A DNA stretch of 64,000 nucleotides from Wenxinia marina DSM 24838 (GTDB taxonomy: Bacteria > Pseudomonadota > Alphaproteobacteria > Rhodobacterales > Rhodobacteraceae). The translations under genes were made by a program, and so were the position numbers. Shown piece by piece: positions 1 to 10,089 of this stretch. The DNA is taken from contig NZ_KB902310.1 of the NCBI RefSeq assembly GCF_000379485.1, positions 186,001 through 250,000 of the forward strand. The letters are read 5' to 3'. Every line of letters begins with the position of its first letter. The stretch's first letter is position 1. The notes under the pieces are model-generated. The model saw only the letters and a program-made list of their open reading frames with translations. It was not told where the DNA came from and did not search any database.

Positions 1-18
1 GCGCGCGACGTCCGGAAT

Positions 19-40
19 GGTGGGTTTCACCCACCCTACA
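19..40 (-). repeat. Palindromic intergenic repeat, family A
   Basis: Read on the minus strand this is a copy of TAGGGTGGGTGAAACCCACC, a 7-bp perfect inverted repeat (GGTGGGT / ACCCACC) around a three-base loop. Near-identical copies lie at 33321-33340 and 62551-62567, and a degenerate copy at 4276-4293. It sits just upstream of the first permease gene, so it probably marks the gap between an upstream gene outside the window and this operon. Confidence 0.8.
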
Positions 41-89
41 TCGCCCGAGGCGGCCCCGCTGCCGCGCCGGCCCACCCGGAGGGAGCCCG

Positions 90-1039
<950 letters not shown>

Positions 1040-1043
<4 letters not shown>

Positions 1044-2983
1044 CGACCCTCGCGCTCATCGCCCGCAACCGCCTCGCCCTCTGGGGCGGGATCGTCCTGA
1101 TCCTCGTGATCCTTCTGGCCCTCGTCACGCCGTGGCTGCCGCTGTACCCCCCGAACGCCACCGATCCGTCGATCAAGAACGCCTGGTTCGGGGAGGAGGG
1201 GCACCTCCTCGGCACCGACCATCTCGGCCGCGACATCCTCTCGCGCCTCCTGTGGGGGACGCGGGTGTCGCTGGCGATCGGCTTCGCCTCCGCCGTGATC
1301 GCCGCGGTGCTGGGGGCCGCCATCGGCATCGTCGCGGGTTATTTCGGCGGGCGGACGGACAACATCCTGATGCGGCTGATCGACCTCATCATGGGGTTTC
1401 CCTACATCCTGCTGGCGCTCGCCATCGTCGCCGCCCTCGGCCCCGGCCTGATGAACGCGCTGATCGCGGTGGCGGCGGTGAACATCCCGTTCTTCGCCCG
1501 CAACATCCGCGGCGTGACCGTCGGCATCGCCCACAAGGAGTTCGTGGACGCGGCCAAGCTCGCCGGGATGGGGCATGTCCGCATCATCCTGACAGAGATC
1601 CTGCCGAACGTGGTGCCGGTGATCGTCGTTGCCGCCTCGACCACGGTCGGTTGGATGATCCTCGAGACGGCGGGCCTGTCCTTCCTCGGCCTCGGCTCGC
1701 AGCCGCCGGACCCGGACCTCGGCTCGATGCTGGGGCTGGCGAAGGACTCGCTCATCACCGACCCGCATGTCAGCTATCCGCCGGGCCTGATGATCCTGAT
1801 CATCGTCATGTCCATCAACCTCCTCGGCGACGGCATCCGCGACGCGCTGGACCCGCGCTTGCGCTCCGGCGCGCTGTCGCGGCCCGCCGCGGCGACGACC
1901 GTGGACCGCAGGGGCGCAGCGCCGGCCTTCCGCGACGAAGGAATCCTCGAGATGACCGACCTCTCGACCGAGTTCCGCCTCAAGCGCCGCACCTACAAGG
2001 CGGTCGGCGGCGTCACCCTCGCGGTGAAGCCCGGCGAGTGCCTCGGCATCATCGGCGAAAGCGGCTCCGGCAAGTCGGTCACCGCGCTCTCCGTCATGGG
2101 CCTCGTCGCCTCGCCGCCCGGCGTCATCACCGGCGGCGCGGTCTATGTCGAAGGCGAGGACACGGTCGGCATGCCCTATCGCCAGCTCCGCGCGCTGCGC
2201 GGCGACCGCGTCGCCTACATCTTCCAGGACCCGCTCGCCACGTTGCACCCGCTCTTCACCGTCGGCGACCAGCTGGTGGAGGCGATCCGCGTGCACCACC
2301 GCGTCTCGGACAAGGAGGCGCGGGCGAAGGCGCTGGAGCTGCTGAAACAGGTCCGCATCCCGAACGCCGAGAGCCGCATCGACAGCTACCCGCACGAGAT
2401 GTCGGGCGGCATGCGCCAGCGGGTCGGCATCGCGATGGCGCTGGCGAACGACCCCGAGGTCATCATCGCCGACGAACCGACGACCGCGCTGGACGTGACC
2501 GTTCAGGCGCAGATCCTGTCGCTGCTCTCGGACCTGCGGCGCGAGCGCGGCCTCGCCATCGTCTTCATCACCCACGATTTCGGCGTCGTCGCCCAGCTCT
2601 GCGACCGCGTCGCCGTCATGTATGCCGGCCGCATCGTGGAGGAGGGGAGCACCTCCGACATCCTCCGCTCGCCCGCGCACCCCTACACGAAACGCCTCAT
2701 CGCCTGCGTCCCCGAACTGGGCGAGGGCAAGCGCGCGCTCGCCGCGATCCCGGGCCTGCCGCCGGCGGTGGACCGGCTGCCGGACGGCTGCCACTTCGCC
2801 GACCGCTGCCCGAAGGCGCGGGACGTCTGCCGGCAGGACGACGTGGCGCTGATGGGGCAGGGCGGACGCGCCGTGCGGTGCCTGTTCCCCGAGGCCGAGG
2901 TGCCCGGCGCGCCCGAGGCGGTCCCCGGCCCGCCGGTGGAGGCCGAGCCGATCACGGCAGACAGAGTGGAGGCCGCTCAATGA
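1040..2983 (+). CDS. Fused ABC permease (DppC type) and ATPase (DppD type)
   Basis: One uninterrupted 647-residue frame joins two subunits that are usually separate. Residues 1-275 are a DppC-like permease with an N-terminal transmembrane segment, a GTDHLGRD motif and five more membrane spans. After a proline/alanine linker (about 275-300) comes a complete nucleotide-binding domain: Walker A GESGSGKS at 339-346, signature MSGGMRQR, Walker B IIADEP, and a C-terminal oligopeptide/HPY-type cysteine tail ([15 protein letters not shown]). The start is GTG at 1040, overlapping the preceding stop (GTGA), and the stop overlaps the next ATG (ATGA). Fused permease/ATPase proteins are known in this transporter family, so a real fusion is likelier than a sequencing error. 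The ATP site faces the cytoplasm. Confidence 0.88.
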
Positions 2984-3954
2984 GTGCTGCGCTGAAGCTG
3001 GAGAACCTCACCAAGGACTTCCCCGTCGGCAAGCGGATGTTCGGCCCGCCGAGGGGGGTGGTCCATGCCGTCCGGCCGGTGACGCTGACGGTGGAGACGG
3101 GCGAGACGCTCGGCATCGTCGGCGAGAGCGGCTGCGGCAAGTCCACGCTGGCGCGGATGCTGGTCGGCCTGCTGTCGCCCACCGACGGCACGATCGAGAT
3201 CGAGGGCGCCGCGCTCGACAACGCCGACCCGTCCGAATTCGGCAGGAAAATCCAGTACGTCTTCCAGGACCCGATCTCGTCCCTGAACCCGCGCAAGACG
3301 ATCCGGCAGGTGATGGAGGCTCCGCTGAAGCACCTGCATTCCATGCCCAAGGCGCGGCGTCGCGAGCGGATCGCCGAGATATTCGACGCCGTGAACCTGC
3401 GGGAGGAGTTCCTCGACCGTTACCCGCACGAGTTCTCCGGCGGACAGGCGCAGCGGATCGGCATCGCCCGGGCGCTCGCGGCGGAGGCGCGCATCCTGAT
3501 CCTGGACGAGCCGGTCTCGGCGCTGGACGTCAGCGTGCAGGCGCAGGTGCTGAACCTGCTGGCGCGGCTGAAGGCGGAGCTGGGGCTTACGTACCTGTTC
3601 ATCTCCCACGACCTCGCCGTGGTCGAGGCGGTGTCCGACCGGGTCGCGGTGCTCTACTTCGGCGCGGTCGTGGAGGTGGGGCGCGCCGAGGACGTCTTCC
3701 GCGCCCCCCGGCACCCCTACACGAAGTTGCTCGCCGACAGTGCGCCTGTCGTGGGCCGCGATCTCAAGGCACCCGAAGGGCGGGAGACCGAGTTGCCCGA
3801 TCCGCTGAATCCGCCGACGGGCTGCGCCTTCCGCGCGCGATGTCCGCGGGCGGTGGACCGCTGCGCGGCGGAGGACCCGCCGTTGATGGAAATGGGGTCG
3901 GGGCAGCTTGCGGCGTGCTTCAATCCGGTGCCTGAGGGTGAGGCGGCCAAGTGA
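2980..3954 (+). CDS. Peptide ABC transporter ATPase (DppF/OppF type)
   Basis: This is the second ATPase of the importer, pairing with the nucleotide-binding half of the preceding fusion protein. The 324-residue product carries Walker [10 protein letters not shown]-loop YVFQDP, signature FSGGQAQR, Walker B ILILDEP, H-loop ISHD, and the C-terminal cysteine-rich tail of oligopeptide ATPases (GCAFRARCPRAVDRC). The ATG overlaps the upstream stop (ATGA), so the two are translationally coupled. It is the last gene of this + strand operon; the next genes converge on it. Confidence 0.92.
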   Translation: MSAALKLENLTKDFPVGKRMFGPPRGVVHAVRPVTLTVETGETLGIVGESGCGKSTLARMLVGLLSPTDGTIEIEGAALDNADPSEFGRKIQYVFQDPISSLNPRKTIRQVMEAPLKHLHSMPKARRRERIAEIFDAVNLREEFLDRYPHEFSGGQAQRIGIARALAAEARILILDEPVSALDVSVQAQVLNLLARLKAELGLTYLFISHDLAVVEAVSDRVAVLYFGAVVEVGRAEDVFRAPRHPYTKLLADSAPVVGRDLKAPEGRETELPDPLNPPTGCAFRARCPRAVDRCAAEDPPLMEMGSGQLAACFNPVPEGEAAK

Positions 3955-4003
3955 CTTCGCCCCGTCTTTAGGACCGTTCGATCCGATCCCCACAACCCGT
4001 CCC

Positions 4004-4032
4004 GCCCGGGCGGCGGCGCCAGCCGCCCGGGC
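4004..4032. terminator. GC-rich hairpin between convergent transporter operons
   Basis: An 11-bp perfect inverted repeat (4004-4014 GCCCGGGCGGC pairs with 4022-4032) with a seven-base loop lies 50 bases after the + strand operon. There is no T-tract, so if it terminates it may do so poorly or with Rho. The rest of the 336-base gap 3955-4290 shows no gene; it ends with a degenerate family A repeat. Confidence 0.45.
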
Positions 4033-4275
4033 AACGGATGGCCGCCCCCCGGCCAGCCGCTTCGCCAACGTCTTCCGGGACGTCCGCGTCCGGCGTGGTT
4101 GAGGGATAAAGCACTCCGGGCGATGGCTCTCGCACGGCTGACCGCGGCCATCCGCTGCCCTCTCGTTTCAAGCCTCCTGGACTCGCCGACCGATACGCTC
4201 TCGGGGCGCGAAGAGGTCCTTCAGCGCCCCGGCATGGTCTCGAAGGATGCGATGAACCAAGCCGGGGCCGGGGCA

Positions 4276-4293
4276 GCGGGTTTCACGCACCTA
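4276..4293 (-). repeat. Degenerate family A repeat overlapping a stop codon
   Basis: On the minus strand the stop codon of the ATPase gene 4291-5271 is the TAG that opens TAGGTGCGTGAAACCC. This aligns with the family A consensus TAGGGTGGGTGAAACCCACC with one gap and three substitutions. The ispG stop at 33321 is arranged the same way. Confidence 0.5.
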
Positions 4294-5271
4294 CGCCCGC
4301 TCCGCCTCAACCACCTCGTCCTCCGGGAAATGACACGCTGCCGGGTGCGGCGTCCCCTCCAGAGCCGGCCGGACCTCGCGGCACACGTCCTGCGTCTTCC
4401 AGCAGCGCGGCGCGAAGGGGCACCCCGGCGGCACGTTCAGCGGCGAAGGCAGCTCGCCCTTCAGCTCGATCCGCCGCCGACCCGCGCCCGGCTCCGCCCG
4501 CGGCGTGGCCGAGAGCAGCGCCCGCGTGTAGGGGTGCCGTGGCCGCTCGAACACCTCGTCCTTCGGTCCGGTCTCCACCGGGCGGCCAAGGTACATCACC
4601 ACCACGTCGTCCGCGATGTGCCGCACGACGGACAGGTCGTGGCTGATGAACAGGTACGCCAGCCCCAGCCGCTCCTGCAAATCCAGCAGCAGGTTCAGGA
4701 TCTGGCTCTGGATCGACAGGTCCAGCGCCGAGACCGGCTCGTCCAGTACCAGCAGCCGCGGCTCGAGCATCAGCGCCCGGGCCACCGCGATCCGCTGCCG
4801 CTGACCGCCCGAGAACATGTGCGGGTAGCGGTCGTAATGCTCGGGCCGGAGGCCGACGAGGCGCATCATCTCGCGCCCCTTCTCCTGCCGCTCCTTCGCC
4901 GACATGTCGCGGCGGTTGATCTTCAGCGGTTCCTCCAGGATCGCCCCGACCCGCTGGCGCAGGTTGAGCGATCCGTAGGGGTCCTGGAAGACGATCTGCA
5001 CCTCGGTCCGCAGGCGGTCCCAGTTCTCCGGCACCGTGGGGATGCCGGCGATCGACAGCTTCCCGCGGGTCGGTTCCTCGATGAGCGTGACCATGCGGGC
5101 GAGGGTGGACTTGCCGCAGCCGCTCTCGCCGACGACGGCGAGGGTCTTGCCGGGGGACAGGGTGAAGGACGTGTCGGTGACCGCCCGGACGAGACCGGGC
5201 TTGCCGAAGAGGCCGCCGCCGACCTCGTAGTCGCGGCCGAGATCCTCGGCGATCAGGACGGGCTCGCTCAT
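4291..5271 (-). CDS. Peptide ABC transporter ATPase (DppF type), second importer
   Basis: This is the distal ATPase of the minus-strand peptide importer operon. The 326-residue product has Walker [10 protein letters not shown]-loop VFQDPYGS, signature FSGGQRQR, Walker B LLVLDEP and H-loop ISHD. The C-terminal oligopeptide-type cysteine region contains CPFAPRC. It begins four bases inside the end of the preceding ATPase gene (ATGA overlap) and is the last gene of its operon. It is clearly a paralogue of the 2980-3954 product, but differences throughout the helical domain argue against a recent duplication. Confidence 0.92.
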   Translation of the reverse strand: MSEPVLIAEDLGRDYEVGGGLFGKPGLVRAVTDTSFTLSPGKTLAVVGESGCGKSTLARMVTLIEEPTRGKLSIAGIPTVPENWDRLRTEVQIVFQDPYGSLNLRQRVGAILEEPLKINRRDMSAKERQEKGREMMRLVGLRPEHYDRYPHMFSGGQRQRIAVARALMLEPRLLVLDEPVSALDLSIQSQILNLLLDLQERLGLAYLFISHDLSVVRHIADDVVVMYLGRPVETGPKDEVFERPRHPYTRALLSATPRAEPGAGRRRIELKGELPSPLNVPPGCPFAPRCWKTQDVCREVRPALEGTPHPAACHFPEDEVVEAERA

Positions 5272-6242
5272 GCCGCCACCTCGGGTGCGTGCAGGGGATA
5301 GTGGCAGCGCGCGCGCCCCAGCTCCGCCGGCTGGACCGGCGGCGGCACGGTGCGGCAGCGCTCGTCCGCGAACTGGCAGCGGGGCGAGAAGAGGCAGCCC
5401 TGCGGCCGGTCGTGCTGACCGGGGACGACGCCGGGGATGGTCGCCAGCCGGCGCTCGGTCGCCCGCTCGGGCAGCGCGGCGAGGAGGGCGGCGGTGTAGG
5501 GGTGGTGCGGCGTGGCGAAGAGGTCGGCGACCGGCTGGTCCTCGACCTTCTGGCCGGCATACTGCACCGCCACCCGCTCCGCCGTCTCGGCCACCACGCC
5601 CATGTCGTGGGTGATCAGGATCAGGCCCATCCCGGTGTCGCGCTGCAGCCCGGTCAGCAGGTCCAGGATCTGCGCCTGGATCGTCACGTCGAGCGCCGTC
5701 GTCGGCTCGTCCGCGATCAGCAGGCGCGGCCGGCAGGCGATCGCCATCGCGATCATCACCCGCTGGTTCATGCCCCCCGACAGCTGGTGCGGAAACGCCT
5801 TCAGCCGCCGCTCTGCATCGGGGATGCCGACCATCGTCAGCAGCTCCACCGCGCGGTCCTGGCGCTGTCGGGAATTGAGGTCGGTGTGCTGGCGCAGCGC
5901 CTCGCGGATCTGGAAGCCGGTGGTGAAGCAGGGGTTCAGGCTGCTCATCGGCTCCTGGAAGATCATGGCGAGGTCGCGGCCGATGATCTGCCGGCGCGCG
6001 CGGCCCGACAGGCGCCGAAGGTCCTGCCCGTCGAAGCTCATCTCGTCGGCCGTGATCGTCGCGGTCCAGGGCAGGAGGCCCATCGTGGCGAGCATCGAGA
6101 CGGACTTGCCCGACCCGCTCTCGCCGACGATGGCGAGGATCTCGCCCTCGCCCACGTCCACGTCCACGCTGTCGACCGCGCGGAACTGGCCGCCGCCGGT
6201 GGCGAACTCGACGGTCAGGTTGCGGATGCGCAGCAGGCTCAC
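5268..6242 (-). CDS. Peptide ABC transporter ATPase (DppD type), second importer
   Basis: This is the first ATPase of the minus-strand importer, 324 residues, with Walker [10 protein letters not shown]-loop IFQEPMSS, signature LSGGMNQR, Walker B LLIADEP, H-loop ITHD and a C-terminal cysteine cluster ([14 protein letters not shown]). The frame stays open further upstream, but homology to DppD begins at [14 protein letters not shown] therefore take the GTG at 6242, which overlaps the TGA of the BrnA-like gene (GTGA). Its translation would thus be coupled to brnA rather than directly to the permease gene, which is unusual for this transporter type. Confidence 0.9.
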   Translation of the reverse strand: MSLLRIRNLTVEFATGGGQFRAVDSVDVDVGEGEILAIVGESGSGKSVSMLATMGLLPWTATITADEMSFDGQDLRRLSGRARRQIIGRDLAMIFQEPMSSLNPCFTTGFQIREALRQHTDLNSRQRQDRAVELLTMVGIPDAERRLKAFPHQLSGGMNQRVMIAMAIACRPRLLIADEPTTALDVTIQAQILDLLTGLQRDTGMGLILITHDMGVVAETAERVAVQYAGQKVEDQPVADLFATPHHPYTAALLAALPERATERRLATIPGVVPGQHDRPQGCLFSPRCQFADERCRTVPPPVQPAELGRARCHYPLHAPEVAA

Positions 6243-6520
6243 AGGCCCACCGCCTTGCGCAGCGCGTCGTTCATCCGCGTCTGCCATCCCGGCCCGTCCG
6301 CCTTGAACCGCTCCACCACGTCGGGGTCGAGACGCAGCGTAGTCTGAACCTTGGGATTGGGCGCGCGGGGGCGACCGCGGGTGCCGGCCTGCAGTACGCC
6401 GGTCCTGCGGATATGCGCCTCCCACTCCGGGGTCGAGATGTCAGGGATGTCGTCGTCCTCGAACACGGTCTCAGTCTCGGCCTGCGAGGTCCGGCGCATA
6501 CTTTCGTTTCTCGCGTTCAT
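6239..6520 (-). CDS. brnA: BrnA-type antitoxin
   Basis: The 93-residue product fits the BrnA antitoxin family. It has an acidic, probably flexible N-terminal half that would bind the toxin, then a proline-rich hinge ([11 protein letters not shown]). A short C-terminal ribbon-helix-helix-like DNA-binding segment follows ([14 protein letters not shown], then [13 protein letters not shown]). Known BrnA proteins neutralise BrnT and repress their own promoter. It overlaps brnT upstream by about 50 bases; an internal ATG at 6499 would shorten the overlap to 29. Its stop overlaps the GTG of the downstream ATPase gene. Confidence 0.82.
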   Translation of the reverse strand: MNARNESMRRTSQAETETVFEDDDIPDISTPEWEAHIRRTGVLQAGTRGRPRAPNPKVQTTLRLDPDVVERFKADGPGWQTRMNDALRKAVGL

Positions 6521-6752
6521 TGGCTTTCCTCATGCTTATGACCCGTCGCCGGGACCCGCGCTCGGTCCACACGACGATGGCGAGACGCGCTCCGATGTAG
6601 CCGACGGTCACGATCCGGTTCTCGCGGTAGTCCTGCCGCATGTCCGGGAAGTCGAGATGCGGTCCCTCCCAGATTTCAGCGGCGAGAGCCACATCCAGAC
6701 CACGCTCCGCCAGGATGCGCCGCCGCTTGTCCTCGTCGTACTCTACGTCCAT
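6471..6752 (-). CDS. brnT: BrnT-type toxin (putative ribonuclease)
   Basis: The 93-residue product has the BrnT layout. It starts with a DVEYDEDKRRRILAERGLD segment, followed by the WEGP / R-(D/E)-N-R-(I/V) strand region (YRENRIVTVGYIG), the VVWTERG strand and the conserved C-terminal [17 protein letters not shown] helix. Characterised BrnT proteins are RelE-fold ribonucleases that cut RNA in growth arrest. Toxin precedes antitoxin, as is usual for this family. No good ribosome-binding site is visible before the ATG, so expression may be weak or depend on read-through from the permease gene 27 bases upstream. The family assignment is firm; toxicity here is inferred. Confidence 0.85.
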   Translation of the reverse strand: MDVEYDEDKRRRILAERGLDVALAAEIWEGPHLDFPDMRQDYRENRIVTVGYIGARLAIVVWTERGSRRRVISMRKANEREKRKYAPDLAGRD

Positions 6753-6779
6753 TTCATGTAGTTACGAAAAATCCTTCGG

Positions 6780-7687
6780 TCAACTCCGCTTCAGCTTCGG
6801 ATCCAGGGCGTCGCGCAGGCCGTCGCCCATCAGGTTGATCGAGAGGACCGTCACCAGGATCGCGAGACCGGGCAGGGTGACGACCCACCAGGCGCGCAGC
6901 ACGAACTCGCGTGCGTCGGCGAGCATGGTGCCCCATTCCGGCGTCGGCGGCTGCGCCCCCATGCCGAGGAAGCCGAGGGCGGCGGCGTCGAGGATGGCGG
7001 TCGAGAAGGACAGGGCCGCCTGCACGATGATGGGCGCGAGGCAGTTCGGCAGCACGGTGACGAACATCGTCCGCAAGGTGCCGGCGCCCACGACGCGGGC
7101 GGAGGTGACGTAGTCCTTCGTCCGCTCGTTCAGGACCGAGGCGCGGGTGAGGCGCACGTAGTGCGGCTGCAGCACCAGCGCGATCGCGATCATCGCGTTC
7201 AGCAGGGTCGGCCCCAGGATCGCCACCAGCACCAGCGCCAGCAGCAGCGACGGGAAGGCGAGGATGATGTCCATCAGCCGCATGATCACGGTGTCGAGCC
7301 AGCGCGGCGCGAACCCGGCGATCAGGCCGAGGAGGATGCCGCCCGTGGCGGCGACCACCACCACGACGATGCCGACGAAGAACGAGAAGCGCGCGCCGTA
7401 CAGCAGCCGGGACAGCATGTCCCGGCCCACCGCGTCGGTGCCGAGGGGGAAGGCCCAGGTGCCGCCCTCCTGCCAGACCGGGGGCTGCAGCGTGTGCGCG
7501 CGGAACTGCTCGGTCGGGTCGTAGGGGGCAAGGAGGTTGGCGAAGACGGCGACGAACACGAACACGGCAAAGACGTAGAGGCCGATGACGGCGCCCCGGT
7601 TCTCGCGGAAATAGCGCCAGAACTCGGCGAGACGGCCGGGGCGCGTGCCGATGGTGCTGCGGGCGGTGGCGGAGGAGGCGTCGGACA

Positions 7688-7688
<1 letters not shown>
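6780..7688 (-). CDS. Peptide ABC transporter permease (DppC type), second importer
   Basis: This is the second membrane permease of the minus-strand importer, 302 residues. A cytoplasmic N-terminus is followed by a transmembrane segment (about 37-57), the periplasmic loop with the typical GTDAVGRD motif, and five more spans. The EAA-like loop falls around YVTSARVVGAG. It ends in DALDPKLKRS, the usual DppC terminus. The ATG at 7688 overlaps the upstream permease stop (ATGA). In most such operons the next gene would be the DppD ATPase; here brnT-brnA intervenes. Confidence 0.93.
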
Positions 7689-8695
<1,007 letters not shown>

Positions 8696-8720
8696 GAGCG
8701 GACGGCTCCCGACAGGGGCC

Positions 8721-8900
8721 ACCCGTCCCGGGCCTGACCCGGGACCTCGCGCGGACGCGCGGGCCGATCGAGGCCCCGGCTCAGGGCCGGGGCGGGATCC
8801 TTGCGCGGGCGCCCGAGTTCCCACCCGTCCCGGGCATGACCCGGGACCTCGAACGGCATCGCGGGTCGAACGAGGCCCCGGCTCAGGGCCGGGGCGCAGA
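8721..8900. repeat. Tandem pair of family C GC palindromes
   Basis: Two direct copies (about 8721-8795 and 8823-8895) of a composite element. Each holds a CCCGTCCCGGG...CCCGGGACCTC palindrome followed by GAGGCCCCGGCTCAGGGCC and its mirrored GGGGC. Related copies occur at 33399, 36048, 46122 and 49126. The pair lies inside the peptide importer operon, between peptidase and permease genes, where folded RNA could limit read-through or protect an mRNA end. Confidence 0.8.
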
Positions 8901-8942
8901 GCTTGCGGCTAGGGGCCGAGGCGGGCAGGGCGGCCACGGCGC

Positions 8943-10037
8943 TCATCCGACCACCCTCAGCTCGCGCGGGAAGGTCGTCAGCGAGCGACAGCCTTCCTCG
9001 GTCACCAGCAGGTCGTCCTCGATCCGGATGCCGAACAGGCCCTCCTTCTTCAGGCTCGGCTCGTTGGTGAAGACCATCCCCGGCTGCAGGACCTGCGAAT
9101 TGCCGCGCATGATGTAGGGCGCCTCGTGCACGTCGCGCCCCAGCCCGTGCCCGGTCTTGGAGCCGATGCGGTCGGCGTAGGGCGACGCCTCCAGCACGCT
9201 CATGACCGCGTCGTCTACGTCGTGGGCGGTGATGCCGGCGCGCGTCACCTCGTGGCCGCGGGCGTTGGCGGCGCGGACCACCTCGTAGACGTCCGCCGCC
9301 TCGTCCGTCGCATGGCCGACGAAGAATGTCCGCGTGATGTCGGCGCAGAGGCCGCCCCAGCGGGCGCCGAAGTCGATCAGCAGCGGATCGCCGGCCCGCA
9401 GCGCATAGTCGGCGCGGGCGTGGCCGTGGGCGCGGGCGGAATTGTCGGCGGCGACCACGATGGGCGAGAAGGCGAGATCCTCGGCGCCGGCGGCGAACAT
9501 CGCGGCGATCAGGCGGCTCTCGACCTCCTTCTCGGTCATGCCGGCGCGGACCACATCCAGCGTCTCGGCCAGCGCCGTCTCGGTGATCGCGATCGCGCGC
9601 TCCATCGCCGCGATCTCGTCCTCCGTCTTGCACAGGCGCAGGCCCGAGATGGCGGTCTCGCCGTCGACGATGCGCAGATCGCCGTAGGCGGCCTTGAGGG
9701 CGTGGTGGACGAAGACGCGCATCACCTGCCCCTCGACCGCGAGGGAGGAGACGGGGACGGCGCGGGCCAGCGCGGCGAAGGCATCGGCGTAGCCGGACTG
9801 GTCGCGCCAGTCGAACACCTCGCCGGGAAAATCGAGAAGCGCCCACGAGCCCAGCTCCAGCTGCGGCACCACGGCGGCGGGCGGGCCCTCAGCCGGGATC
9901 ACCGCGACGAGCGGGCGTTCGTTGGTGCCGAAGTCGGCGCCGAAGGTGCGGGCGAAGTTGGGGCCGGGGACGAGCGCCACGGCATCGACCCCGAGCTCGG
10001 CGCAGAGCGTCCGGAGGGGTGCGAAACGGTCTGACAT
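8943..10037 (-). CDS. M24-family metallopeptidase (Xaa-Pro peptidase type)
   Basis: This is a 364-residue cytoplasmic peptidase of the PepP/PepQ (M24B) group, which removes residues next to proline using two metal ions. The N-terminal creatinase-like domain covers about residues 1-130 and the pita-bread catalytic domain the rest. Expected metal ligands are visible in order: Asp in LLIDFG, Asp in CADITRTF, His in TGHGLGRDVHE, Glu in TNEP and Glu in RIEDD. It lies between the binding-protein gene and the permease genes of the peptide importer, so imported peptides are its likely substrates. No signal peptide is seen. Confidence 0.9.
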   Translation of the reverse strand: MSDRFAPLRTLCAELGVDAVALVPGPNFARTFGADFGTNERPLVAVIPAEGPPAAVVPQLELGSWALLDFPGEVFDWRDQSGYADAFAALARAVPVSSLAVEGQVMRVFVHHALKAAYGDLRIVDGETAISGLRLCKTEDEIAAMERAIAITETALAETLDVVRAGMTEKEVESRLIAAMFAAGAEDLAFSPIVVAADNSARAHGHARADYALRAGDPLLIDFGARWGGLCADITRTFFVGHATDEAADVYEVVRAANARGHEVTRAGITAHDVDDAVMSVLEASPYADRIGSKTGHGLGRDVHEAPYIMRGNSQVLQPGMVFTNEPSLKKEGLFGIRIEDDLLVTEEGCRSLTTFPRELRVVG

Positions 10038-10089
10038 GGAACCTCGGGGGAGAAGGGGGCGGGGCCGCGAACGGCCCCGCCCGAACGGC

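Noticed and set aside
6755-6783. Promoter-like TTGACC-17-TACATG on the minus strand before brnT
   Set aside because: The boxes and spacing look good, but the expected start would fall inside the brnT ATG or just after it, so it cannot drive the full toxin gene unless translation starts further in.
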